This document shows, in pieces, positions 24,741 to 32,613 of a DNA stretch of 54,836 nucleotides. The first letter of the stretch is position 1; the number at the start of each line of letters is the position of its first letter. Source of the DNA: Candidatus Binatia bacterium (GTDB lineage: Bacteria > Desulfobacterota > Binatia > Bin18); the NCBI GenBank assembly GCA_022826945.1, contig JAJDTY010000054.1:1-54836 (forward strand), in the 5' to 3' direction. The position numbers were made by a program, and so were the translations under genes. The notes under the pieces are model-generated. The model had not been told where the DNA came from. It made no database searches and saw nothing but the letters and a program-made list of their open reading frames with translations.

Positions 24741-25895
24741 TCAGGACAACCCATACACGCTGGCTACGTTCTCACCCAAGACTTTCCGCCGACTGTCTTC
24801 GGACAGCGGCTCCACCATCTTCGTCAGGTCTTTAATATAGTCGCAGGTATGATCGTCGTGGGGGAAGTCGCTCGCCCAGAAGAACTTGTCCGCGCCGATA
24901 TACTCAATCAGGTACGGCAGGGCGCGCTCATCCGGGTCGGCCGATATCCAACACTGGCGCTGGAAGTAGTAGCTCGGGACTTCTTTGAGCGGGACGCTTC
25001 TGCCGAGGGCGGTCTTATACGCCGCATCCATGCGGTCGAGCATATGGCCGATCCAGCCCGCCCCGGATTCGAGCACGACAACTTTTGCTTTGGGGAAACG
25101 GTCGAACAGACCGTATTGGAACAGCCCCAAAAAGGCCTGCTGGGGACCCTGGCCGCCCAGCATATCCACCCACCACTCGCCCCATTTATACATCTCCCGA
25201 AAGCGTTGGTAGACCCGCCGGTTCGGCGGCTCGGCGACCGGATGAATCCCGATCGGAACATCCAGGTCCTGGGCCATAGCCCAGAACGGATCGTGATCCT
25301 TATGCCCGTGGGCTTTGTCGGTCAGCGTATAGGGGGAGATAAAAGCACCCTTGGCCCCGGCTTTGACGGCGCGCTCCAGTTCCTGGGCCGCGGCCTCGCC
25401 GGAGGTGAGACAGATGTGGGAGATCGGAATCAGCCGACCGCCGGAGTCGGAACAAAAATCGACGATCCAGCGGTTATAGGCGCGGGTATATGCCTGGGCC
25501 AGATCATGGTCGGTGACTTCGGTTTCCCATTCCAGGCAGATTGTCGGATAGATCAGCGCCTTGGCCAGGTTTTCCTGATCGAGCAGGGCCAGACGCTCCT
25601 GGGGGTCATTCCCCCCAAAGGGAACGCTTTTGGTGTAACCCTGTTGCTTAATACCAGTACGCTCTTCAAACGTGCTGCCCATGCTGGTGCCGCGAGCCAG
25701 GATTTCCGCGTCAAAATAGCGCGAGCGCTGGCCGTTCAGTTCCAGATGGTCGAGCCCGTCCGGGCCGGGCCGAATCCGGATGGCCCGATCCCGGTACTCC
25801 GGATCAATATATTGCTCCCACAGATCGGCGGGTTCGTTGATATGACCATCGGCATCAATGGCCCCTGCATACGGTAGCCGTGAGGTTTGAAACAC
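24741..25895 (-). CDS. amidohydrolase-2 family metal-dependent hydrolase
   Basis: The 384-residue protein has the family motif DADGHINEPADLWEQ near residues 14-28 (D-x-H metal pair, E-P). PIGIHPVAEPP supplies the central histidine and WASDFPHDDHTCDY the C-terminal aspartate. It begins at GTG 25895, preceded by GGAGGAGGGAAG. It is related to 22440-23543 but much diverged, and both belong to the ACMSD-like class of ring-acid decarboxylases/hydrolases. The UGSC selenoprotein gene is 87 bases upstream. The pairing of two amidohydrolases around one flavin oxidoreductase recurs in catabolic clusters; the substrate is unknown. Confidence 0.85.
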   Translation of the reverse strand: MFQTSRLPYAGAIDADGHINEPADLWEQYIDPEYRDRAIRIRPGPDGLDHLELNGQRSRYFDAEILARGTSMGSTFEERTGIKQQGYTKSVPFGGNDPQERLALLDQENLAKALIYPTICLEWETEVTDHDLAQAYTRAYNRWIVDFCSDSGGRLIPISHICLTSGEAAAQELERAVKAGAKGAFISPYTLTDKAHGHKDHDPFWAMAQDLDVPIGIHPVAEPPNRRVYQRFREMYKWGEWWVDMLGGQGPQQAFLGLFQYGLFDRFPKAKVVVLESGAGWIGHMLDRMDAAYKTALGRSVPLKEVPSYYFQRQCWISADPDERALPYLIEYIGADKFFWASDFPHDDHTCDYIKDLTKMVEPLSEDSRRKVLGENVASVYGLS

Positions 25896-25982
25896 CTTCC
25901 CTCCTCCGCGCGTGCGCCTGGGTGTATTGGAAACTCGCGTGTTCGTATGAGGCGCTATTGTTACAGTGCCCCTCCGGGGGTG

Positions 25983-26525
25983 TCAATCCGAAGCCGGCTC
26001 AGCGCTTTGAAAGAAGTCCAGCACCTGTCCTGCCAGTTCGTCCGCCCGGGTGTCCAACTCGTCTTCCGTCAGATTGGCGATAGGGTGGGCAGTCACCAGA
26101 AACCGGTAGTCCTTAACTCCCCAACTGGCGGCCATGGCGCGGCCCGTGGCAATAAAGGGCGTGGTCACGATGGATGCGGTTGGGATACCGGCGCGCTCCA
26201 ATTTCAGTCCGTCGAGCACACTGCTCGAACTGCACGACCCTCAGTCACCCACCCCGGCCAACACAATATCGACCTGTTGCTGGAACAGCGTAATCGCCTC
26301 CTGGTTGACGGCATGACCGGACGACTGCTTACGATTCACGGACACCAGGCGCATGCCGTGCTGCTGCTCCAGGCGCTCGGCCACCTTGCACAATAATTCC
26401 TTGGAATTGAACTTGGTGTTTTCCACCACTCCGACTCGGAGCCCCCGGAACGCGCCGGGTCGCGGCGCATACGCAAATGCCTGCGTTTCCAAGGGGAGCG
26501 TCGGATCAAAAACCGTACGACGCAT
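25983..26525 (-). CDS. UGSC family selenoprotein with in-frame TGA as selenocysteine 95
   Basis: Two frames separated by one TGA (26241-26243) join into a single 180-residue protein: 94 residues, then U-G-S-C-S-S-S-S and 78 more. The motif U95-G-S-C98 following DIVLAGVGD is exactly the signature of the UGSC family, whose members carry either Sec or Cys at the first position. Downstream GIPTASIVTTPFIATGRAMA also fits. A hairpin starting eight bases after the TGA (see 26205-26243) provides a SECIS-like signal. The ATG has an AAAGGAGGAAG site. The family's function is unknown; a Sec-x-x-Cys arrangement suggests redox chemistry. It follows the 344-residue gene by 25 bases. An annotation that treats the TGA as a stop would split this gene. 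Sec insertion needs SelB/SelC encoded elsewhere. Confidence 0.88.
26205..26243 (-). promoter_or_regulatory. bacterial SECIS-like hairpin following the Sec codon
   Basis: On the coding strand, eight bases after the TGA (26241-26243), CAGT+TCGAGCA pairs with TGCTCGA-CGG-ACTG. This gives an upper 7-bp stem, a 3-base bulge (CGG, 26209-26211) on the 3' side and a lower 4-bp stem. The apical loop is GTG (26219-26221), whose first G is 20 bases after the TGA. A small apical loop with a G in its first two positions, at that distance, is what SelB recognises in bacteria. Found by reading, not by a folding program. Confidence 0.7.
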
Positions 26526-26550
26526 TCGTCTTCCTCCTTTCTCGTCTCCG

Positions 26551-27585
26551 TTACATCCGCACCAACTCGGTCACGCTGCGCGTCCACTTATTTCCCCAGC
26601 CCGGTAGGCACGCCGACCAACTCCCGCCTTGAGCCCCCGCGCAGACAATCAGTACATCGTCAGGATCGCGCATCACATAGCGCCACGTTGTTTCATCTTC
26701 GGGACTGATCTCACCCGGTAGCCGCCCAGCCCGTTTGAAATCGGCCACCCTCCGACGCGCCTGCTGGATCACGCACTCCTGGACCTGCCGCCGGCTCCAG
26801 CCACTGTGTTTGATGATTGCGGCGTGCTCGCCGGCGAGCACCAGCAAGCTCTGATTAAACCCATACACATTTGGCGAGGCGAGATTACAGACGGCATCGG
26901 CAAATTCCAGCAGCAGGGGCTCGGGCGTGCTGGCAAGCTGGTTATACACCCCCATGAGGGTATTGGACGCATACAACGTCACCGTACTGTCCTCGGGTCG
27001 AAAGCCGCGTTCAACGTGCAGCGGTTGCCAGGGATGGTTGTCCTCGTTCTCGGCAAAACAGAACGCATATTTCCCTGGTGAGCCCAAAGTGGCCTTGTCC
27101 AGCAGACCAGGGCGGGTATTGAGCACGTTGAACATGACCAAGCGGAGCGCCCGACCGATGGTTGCATTGGGACGAAATCCCGGCCCAAAGGCGTTATGGG
27201 TCGCGTTGATCCCAAGCGTAGGACCAATCGGGCCATTCACGATCAGGGTGAGCGCGGACCCGCCGGTACTGGTTGCCGGATTGTGATAATGAAACTCGGG
27301 TCGGCACAGCCCCCGCACTGCGGCCAGCACCACGGGGAAGTACTCGGGCAAACAACCGGCCATCACCGCGTTGATGGCCACTTTCTCAGCCGGGATGGTC
27401 ACGTTGCGTTCCGCAATGGTCCCCAGACCCTCCTCCGCCTCGACCCGTCCGGCCTCCAGCATCGCCCGGACTGACTCTTCGGTTGGCGGGACGAGCGGCA
27501 GCCCGTCACTCCAGCCCTGCTGGTAATAGAACTCAACCCAGGCCGCAGCTTCAGCCGGATCAGTTGGGGGTGTGTGTTTGTCCAT
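26551..27585 (-). CDS. uncharacterised protein preceding the UGSC selenoprotein
   Basis: The 344-residue soluble protein has no signal. It opens AAAWVEFYYQQGWSDGLPLVPPT and has glycine/asparagine-rich central motifs (NGPIGPTLGINATHNAFGPG, RPNATIGRALRLVMFN). A later ALTLIVNGP-type strand and C-terminal RDPDDVLIVCAGAQGGSWSA end the protein. I do not recognise a characterised family. It starts the operon and is followed after 25 bases by the UGSC gene, so the two products may form a complex or act in sequence. The ordered glycine-rich strands suggest a ligand- or cofactor-binding alpha/beta fold, but this is weak inference. Its start shares the intergenic region with DUF433 on the opposite strand. 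Confidence 0.7.
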   Translation of the reverse strand: MDKHTPPTDPAEAAAWVEFYYQQGWSDGLPLVPPTEESVRAMLEAGRVEAEEGLGTIAERNVTIPAEKVAINAVMAGCLPEYFPVVLAAVRGLCRPEFHYHNPATSTGGSALTLIVNGPIGPTLGINATHNAFGPGFRPNATIGRALRLVMFNVLNTRPGLLDKATLGSPGKYAFCFAENEDNHPWQPLHVERGFRPEDSTVTLYASNTLMGVYNQLASTPEPLLLEFADAVCNLASPNVYGFNQSLLVLAGEHAAIIKHSGWSRRQVQECVIQQARRRVADFKRAGRLPGEISPEDETTWRYVMRDPDDVLIVCAGAQGGSWSACLPGWGNKWTRSVTELVRM

Positions 27586-27622
27586 AGGCCCTCAGACGCT
27601 TCATGGTCTCATAGCATAAGCA

Positions 27623-27650
27623 TTGCACGAGCGTCAGGAGCCAGTACAAT
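27623..27650 (+). promoter_or_regulatory. sigma70-like promoter for DUF433/ankyrin genes
   Basis: TTGCAC (27623-27628) and TACAAT (27645-27650) are separated by 16 bases and lie about 50 bases before the DUF433 ATG. The -10 matches the consensus at five of six positions and the -35 only at three. The divergent selenoprotein operon must have its own promoter in the same 110-base gap. Confidence 0.4.
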
Positions 27651-27698
27651 GACAACAAGATACGGAGAGCCTTGGAACATGTTTCTTGGGAGACAGGC

Positions 27699-27923
27699 AT
27701 GAATGAGGCGAAGCTGCTCGAACGCATCACTATCGATCCGAGAATCTTCGGCAGTAAGCCTATTATCCGAGGACGAAGACTCGCGGTCGAACATATTCTT
27801 GGTATGCTGGCAGCGGGAGATACCGCCGAGACCATACTTTCAGGCTACTCTTGGCTTGAGCCGGAAGATATCCAGGCTTGCCTCCTCTATGCGCGACAGC
27901 TTGCTATCCATCCTACACAGTGA
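27699..27923 (+). CDS. DUF433 family antitoxin-like protein
   Basis: From the ATG at 27699 (GGGAGAC upstream) the product is 74 residues. It shows the DUF433 pattern RITIDPRIFGSKPIIRGRRL-AVEHILGMLAAGDTAETI, then YSWLEPEDIQACLLYA, a small winged-helix-like domain. DUF433 proteins are usually antitoxins paired with a PIN-like DUF5615 toxin directly downstream. Here no such toxin is present; the next gene, 19 bases later, encodes the ankyrin protein. It is an orphan antitoxin or a regulator of the downstream gene. Confidence 0.85.
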   Translation: MNEAKLLERITIDPRIFGSKPIIRGRRLAVEHILGMLAAGDTAETILSGYSWLEPEDIQACLLYARQLAIHPTQ

Positions 27924-27942
27924 GGCGTAAGGAAGGGAAGCC

Positions 27943-30369
27943 ATGTTGAAACGGTCTGTTACGTCACTGCTTATTATTGGCGTACTCGTCACCTCGGGTA
28001 TCTACCAGGAAACCCCGGAAGCAACACCCGCCGGCAGGGAAAAGAATGTCGGCATCGCGTTGGTAGAGGCCGCTGAGAAAGGGAACACCGCCCTCGTTCA
28101 GACCCTCCTCCGAGCCGGCGCCAACCCTAATGCGCGGGCGAAGAACGGCGACACTGCCCTGATGGCAGCGGCGGAGAGGGGCCACTCTGATACTGTCCAA
28201 GCTCTCCTCCAGGGAGGTGCCAATCCTAACCCCCGTCGTGAACTCGATAGAGCCCTAAGCTGGGCTGCTAGAGAAGGTGATACTCTCCTCGTCCGAGCTC
28301 TCCTCCAGGGAGGTGCCAACCCTAATGCCCGATCGAGAAGCGGCGACACTGTTCTGATAGTAGCCGCCAACAAGGGATACACCGAGGTCGTTCAGACCCT
28401 CCTCCAGGCCGGTGCCAACCCTAATGCCCGAGGGGAATGGGGCTCTACCGCCCTAAGTGTGGCCGCCAGGGAGGGATATACCGCCATTGTCGAGGCTCTT
28501 CTCGAAGCCGGTGCAACCTCTGAAGCACGTGACTCCGATCTGATCTCGGCTGCCAGTGGAGGCCATCTCCCCATTGTCGAGGCTCTTCTCGAAGCCAGTG
28601 CAACCCCTGAAGCGCGTGACTCCGCCTTAATCTGGTCCGCCTCTGATGGCCATATCTCTAATGTCCACGCCCTCCTCCAAGCAGGTGCCAACCCTAATGC
28701 ACAAAATGATGATGGTGACACCGCCCTGAGCCGGGCTGTCTATCATGGCTATCTTACCATTGTCCAAGCTCTCCTCCAGGCCGGCGCCAACCCCAATACC
28801 CAAGAATATGTCGCGTTAGTGGAGGCCGCCAGCAAGGGGCACGCTGGGATCGTTCAGGCCCTCCTCGAAGCCGGCGCTGATCCCAATATGCAAGATCAAT
28901 ATGGCCGCACCGCCCTGAGCGTAGCATCGGGTCGTCCTGGAATCGTGCAATCCCTCCTTCAAGCCGGCGCTCATCCTGAAGCGCGAGGTGATATACGTAA
29001 TGGTGATATACATAATAAGGAAGACAACACCGCACTGATAGTGGCTGCCAAAGAAGGGGACATTGAGGCCGTTCAGACCCTCCTCCAGGCCGGTGCTAAC
29101 TCTAATGCGGGAGATAAGGGCGGCCGCACCGCGCTTATCTGGGCCGCAAAGAGAGGCTACACCGAGATTGTTCACACCCTCCTTCAGGCCAGCGCCGATC
29201 CTAATTTGCAAGATGAGGAAGACCATACCGCACTGATAGAAGCCGGCGTAGAGGGACATGTTGAGATCGTTCAGGCCCTCCTCCAGGCTGGCGCTGATCC
29301 CAATATGCGCTATGTGACTTGTTCGCATCACACCGCGTTGATGGCAACAGGGCATCCTGAGATCGTCAAGGCCCTCCTCCAGGCCGGTGCTAACCCAAAT
29401 GCAGGAGATATATCACACTACACTGCACTGATGATTGCTGCCGGAAGGGGGAATACTGAGAGCGTCCAAGTGCTCCTTAGGGCCGGAGCGGACCCTGACG
29501 AGCACAATGGGGACGGCACCACCGCGCTAATGGAAGCTGCCTCGGGGGGTCACACCGCCACCGTTCAGACCCTCCTCCAGGCCGGTGCCAATCCCAACAT
29601 ACAGATACTGGGGAATACCGCATTAACCTGGGCGCTAGGGAGAGGTCACACCGCTGCCGTTCAGATCCTCCTCCAGGCTGGCGCTACGCAGAATCAGGAC
29701 AGTGATACCGCTCTGATGCGCGCAGCCCAAAACGGTCATACCGCTACCGCTCATGCCCTCCTACAGGCCGGCGCAAAGCAAAACGACGACGATGACACCG
29801 CTCTGATGCGCGCAGCCCAAAACGGTCATACCACTACCGTTCAAGCCCTCCTACAGGCCCGCTACTATAGACACAGTAACCCACATGTCCATGCCGTACT
29901 GAGATGGGCCGCCTCGGTAGGTCGCACGGTCATCGTTCAAGCCCTCGTCCAGAAGGGTGCTAATCCCAATATGCAAGATAAATATGGCCGTCACACTGCA
30001 CTGACATTGGCTCTACACGGTGGCCACACGGCCACCGTTCAAGCCCTCCTCCAAGCCGGTGCCAATCCTAATGCGCGGGCGAAGTATGGCCGCACCGTCC
30101 TGATGCAAGCAGCCGGGGAGGGACACGCTGACATTGTTGACGCTCTTCTCCGGGCCGGCGCAAGGCCCAATATACGAGATGACGATGGCCGCACCGCCCT
30201 AATGCAAGCAGCCGGGGAGGGACACGCTGACATTGTTGACGCTCTTCTCCGGGCCGGCGCGGATCTCACTATGCAGGATGACTCTGGCCGCACCGCCTTG
30301 CTAGTTGCGAACATGACCAACAACACCGCGACTGCTCAAATATTACAAGCAGCAGGCGCCCGTCGCTAG
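27943..30369 (+). CDS. exported protein of about 24 ankyrin repeats
   Basis: The 808-residue protein begins with a likely signal peptide (MLKRSVTSLLIIGVLVTSGI). From about residue 37 to the end it consists of roughly 24 ankyrin modules of 29-34 residues with the consensus TALMxAAxxGHxxxVQALLQAGANPNA. Some modules lack the TPLH-like first turn (for example the ARDSALIWSASDG type). It has no other domain. Ankyrin arrays are protein-binding scaffolds. Secreted or periplasmic ankyrin proteins occur in symbiotic and free-living bacteria, where they may bind host or envelope proteins. DNA-level near-identity between neighbouring modules shows recent expansion. It follows DUF433 by 19 bases and precedes an alpha-hydroxy-acid oxidase gene by 46. 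Confidence 0.9.
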   Translation: MLKRSVTSLLIIGVLVTSGIYQETPEATPAGREKNVGIALVEAAEKGNTALVQTLLRAGANPNARAKNGDTALMAAAERGHSDTVQALLQGGANPNPRRELDRALSWAAREGDTLLVRALLQGGANPNARSRSGDTVLIVAANKGYTEVVQTLLQAGANPNARGEWGSTALSVAAREGYTAIVEALLEAGATSEARDSDLISAASGGHLPIVEALLEASATPEARDSALIWSASDGHISNVHALLQAGANPNAQNDDGDTALSRAVYHGYLTIVQALLQAGANPNTQEYVALVEAASKGHAGIVQALLEAGADPNMQDQYGRTALSVASGRPGIVQSLLQAGAHPEARGDIRNGDIHNKEDNTALIVAAKEGDIEAVQTLLQAGANSNAGDKGGRTALIWAAKRGYTEIVHTLLQASADPNLQDEEDHTALIEAGVEGHVEIVQALLQAGADPNMRYVTCSHHTALMATGHPEIVKALLQAGANPNAGDISHYTALMIAAGRGNTESVQVLLRAGADPDEHNGDGTTALMEAASGGHTATVQTLLQAGANPNIQILGNTALTWALGRGHTAAVQILLQAGATQNQDSDTALMRAAQNGHTATAHALLQAGAKQNDDDDTALMRAAQNGHTTTVQALLQARYYRHSNPHVHAVLRWAASVGRTVIVQALVQKGANPNMQDKYGRHTALTLALHGGHTATVQALLQAGANPNARAKYGRTVLMQAAGEGHADIVDALLRAGARPNIRDDDGRTALMQAAGEGHADIVDALLRAGADLTMQDDSGRTALLVANMTNNTATAQILQAAGARR
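29707..29850 (+). repeat. direct DNA repeat within ankyrin gene, 90-base period
   Basis: The block starting ACCGCTCTGATGCGCGCAGC at 29707 recurs at 29797 almost without change for about 55 bases (through CTCCTACAGGCC). The spacing is 90 bases, exactly one 30-residue ankyrin module, so this is a recent in-frame module duplication. Confidence 0.8.
30087..30260 (+). repeat. direct DNA repeat within ankyrin gene, 99-base period
   Basis: Positions 30087-30161 and 30186-30260 are 75-base copies differing at two positions, separated by exactly 99 bases (one 33-residue module). Because synonymous positions have not diverged, the duplication is recent or the copies are kept alike by gene conversion. 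Confidence 0.85.
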
Positions 30370-30415
30370 TGCTCATCTTGAGTATCGCACCAAATCCCTA
30401 GTTAAGGACTATGCC

Positions 30416-31453
30416 ATGCCACACCGCTTTATGACCTTGCGCGAAATCCGACGCGCCGCAAAAACCATGCTGCCGCCTGGGCCGTGGGCGTTTGGTGCTG
30501 GGGGCGCGGAAACGGAAACCACGCGCCGCCGCAACCGTCGGGCACTCAAGCGCCTGGCCATCCGCCAGCGGGTTCTGCGCGATGTCCGCCATATCGATAT
30601 CAGCACAACCTTTCTGGGCCTCGAACTGCCCACCCCCTTTGCCATCGCGCCGATGGGCGGTCTGGTCCTTTTTCATCCGGAAGGCGACCTTGAAATGGTG
30701 CGCGGAGCAAGCCCCAGCCGCAATCTCGCCTTTGTGAGCGGGGTCACCGGCTGGGCGGTCGAAGACCTGGCCCAGACGGCGCGCGGCCCCTTGATATATC
30801 AGCTCTACTGGAGCGGCCCGCGTTCCTGGTGTCAGGATTTACTCGCCCGGGTGGAAGCCGCGGGCTATCACGCCGTCTGCCTGACGGTGGACGTACAGAC
30901 CTATAGTCGCCGCGAGCGGGACGTTGAGATGCGTTATGATCCGCAACGGGCACGGGCAATCGCCCCCAACGAACAGCCGCCGGAATTCGACTATCAGACC
31001 CGCCTGACCTGGGACGATGTGGCCTGGCTCAAGAGCATTCTGTCGGTCCCGCTTGGCCTAAAGGGCATTCTCACCCCGGAAGACGCCAGGCTGGCCGTTG
31101 AGGTCGGGGCCGAAATCATTTGGGTATCGAACCACGGCGGCCGTCAGCTCGATTCCACCCTGGCGACGATTGATGCCTTGCCGGACATTGTCGCCGCCGT
31201 CGAGGGCAAAGCCCAGATCGTGATTGATGGCGGCTTTCGGCGGGGCACGGACATTATTAAAGCCCTGGGGTTGGGAGCCAATCTGGTGGCCATGGGTCGG
31301 CCTATGCTGTGGGGTCTGGCCGCGGACGGCGCGGCCGGCGTGCACCGGACCATCGAGTTATTCCGCGACGAGTTGGAGACCAACCTGGCCCTGTGCGGGC
31401 AGACCAGCGTGCGTACGCTGGAGCCGAACCTGATTCGCCAGGTGGACTACTGA
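30416..31453 (+). CDS. FMN-dependent alpha-hydroxy-acid oxidase/dehydrogenase
   Basis: The 345-residue protein of the lactate dehydrogenase/glycolate oxidase family has LPTPFAIAPMGGL and the catalytic segment VSNHGGRQLD with His240 as general base. The FMN-phosphate segment is IVIDGGFRRGTDIIKALGLGANLVAMGRP. The family length is about 350-400, so this is a compact form. It oxidises a 2-hydroxy acid to a 2-keto acid, giving electrons to oxygen or a quinone. The next gene (31508) is an LLM flavin oxidoreductase 54 bases downstream, pointing to a shared oxidative pathway. AAGGAC lies before the ATG. The specific substrate cannot be told. Confidence 0.9.
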   Translation: MPHRFMTLREIRRAAKTMLPPGPWAFGAGGAETETTRRRNRRALKRLAIRQRVLRDVRHIDISTTFLGLELPTPFAIAPMGGLVLFHPEGDLEMVRGASPSRNLAFVSGVTGWAVEDLAQTARGPLIYQLYWSGPRSWCQDLLARVEAAGYHAVCLTVDVQTYSRRERDVEMRYDPQRARAIAPNEQPPEFDYQTRLTWDDVAWLKSILSVPLGLKGILTPEDARLAVEVGAEIIWVSNHGGRQLDSTLATIDALPDIVAAVEGKAQIVIDGGFRRGTDIIKALGLGANLVAMGRPMLWGLAADGAAGVHRTIELFRDELETNLALCGQTSVRTLEPNLIRQVDY

Positions 31454-31507
31454 GTCTGCGGATTCAATCGAAAGGAGACCGCGCCGGAATCGCACACAGG
31501 AGGACGC

Positions 31508-32587
31508 ATGCAGTTTGGTATTATCTTTCCCACCCGCATCGATGACTGGCAACTGGTAAAAGACGCCGAGGACCTGGGCTATGACCGGGCCTGGGTCCCG
31601 GACTCCCAGATGATCTGGTCGGACTGCTATGCCACTCTGGCGCTGGCCGCGCAGCATACCTCGCGGATTCATATTGGCAGCGGAGTCTCGATTCCCGGCA
31701 GCCGTATCGCTCCGGTCACGGCTCACTCCATTGCCTCGATCAACCAGATTGCGCCGGGTCGTGTCTTCCTCGGCCTCGGCACCGGGCATACGGCCATGCG
31801 CGTCATGGGCATGAAGCCCATGCGCATCAAACCCTTCCGCGAGTATCTGCGCGTTGTGCGGGCGCTCCTGCGCGGGGAAGAGGTTGAGTACACCTTTGGT
31901 GACACCACCCGCACGATTCGTTTTCTCCACCAGGACCTGCGCTTTATCAACCTGGAAGACCCCATTCCGATTTATGTTGCCGCCAACGGACCACGGGCGC
32001 TTGGTCTCACGGGTGAATTCGGGGACGGACTCACCACCCTGCTCTACGAGGATACCAGCGTCCTGCGCGATCATTTGGAGTTGATCCGGGCTGGAGCGGC
32101 CAAGGCCGGACGCAGCCTGCCGGACCCCTTTCACGTTTCCGCCGTCACCGCCGTCGTGATTCTGCGTCCGGGCGAGACCTTGGAGTCGGACCGGGTCATC
32201 GACGCCTGCGGGGCCTGGGTCACTACGGCGCTCCATTTTGTGTATGAGGTCTATCAGTTGACCAAGGATGAGACAGTCATTCCGCCGGCGTTTGCAGACA
32301 CCTGGGAGGAGTATTGCGCCCATGTCGATCGGATGGAGACGCCGGCCGACAAACGCTACCTCCAACTCCACGACGGCCACAGCACCTATCTGGTGCCGAC
32401 CGAGCGGCGCTTTGTGACCCCCAAGGCGATCCAGGGCACGAGTCTGGTGGGCACGCCGGAGGAGATTATCGAACGCATCCGTGCGGCAGAGCAAGTGGGG
32501 ATGCGCGAGCTGACCATCCTGCCTCCGACCCAGACCAGCCGGGAGATGCTGGCAGAATTTGCCGAGTTGGTGATACGCAAATATTGA
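31508..32587 (+). CDS. LLM class oxidoreductase, F420-dependent type likely
   Basis: The 359-residue luciferase-like protein begins MQFGIIFPTRIDDWQLVKDA. RAWVPDSQMIWSDCYATLAL and HIGSGVSIPGSRIAPVTAHS follow, then FLGLGTGHTAMRVMG; the central RxxR segment (KPFREYLRVVRALLRG) lies nearby. This pattern (PDSQ, GSGVS-PG-R-APV) resembles F420-dependent methylene-tetrahydromethanopterin-reductase-like members more than true luciferases, so cofactor F420 is more likely than FMN, though not provable here. AGGAGG lies just before the ATG. It follows the alpha-hydroxy-acid oxidase and converges on the nitronate monooxygenase. It is one of four superfamily members in the window. Confidence 0.88.
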   Translation: MQFGIIFPTRIDDWQLVKDAEDLGYDRAWVPDSQMIWSDCYATLALAAQHTSRIHIGSGVSIPGSRIAPVTAHSIASINQIAPGRVFLGLGTGHTAMRVMGMKPMRIKPFREYLRVVRALLRGEEVEYTFGDTTRTIRFLHQDLRFINLEDPIPIYVAANGPRALGLTGEFGDGLTTLLYEDTSVLRDHLELIRAGAAKAGRSLPDPFHVSAVTAVVILRPGETLESDRVIDACGAWVTTALHFVYEVYQLTKDETVIPPAFADTWEEYCAHVDRMETPADKRYLQLHDGHSTYLVPTERRFVTPKAIQGTSLVGTPEEIIERIRAAEQVGMRELTILPPTQTSREMLAEFAELVIRKY

Positions 32588-32613
32588 GACTCGTGGGTGA
32601 GGACTGTGGCCGC

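Noticed and set aside
24714..25877. 387-residue reading frame antisense to the amidohydrolase at 24741-25895
   Set aside because: It mirrors the coding frame of a clear amidohydrolase and shows no domain or ribosome site of its own.
25983..26525. Pseudogene or frameshift reading of the two fragments around 26241
   Set aside because: Both halves are in the same frame, the break is exactly at the first residue of the U-G-S-C motif, and a hairpin follows at the right distance. Selenocysteine explains this better than a random nonsense mutation.
31358..32494. 378-residue reading frame antisense to the alpha-hydroxy-acid oxidase and LLM genes
   Set aside because: It spans two real genes on the opposite strand and their gap, with low-complexity composition and no family features.
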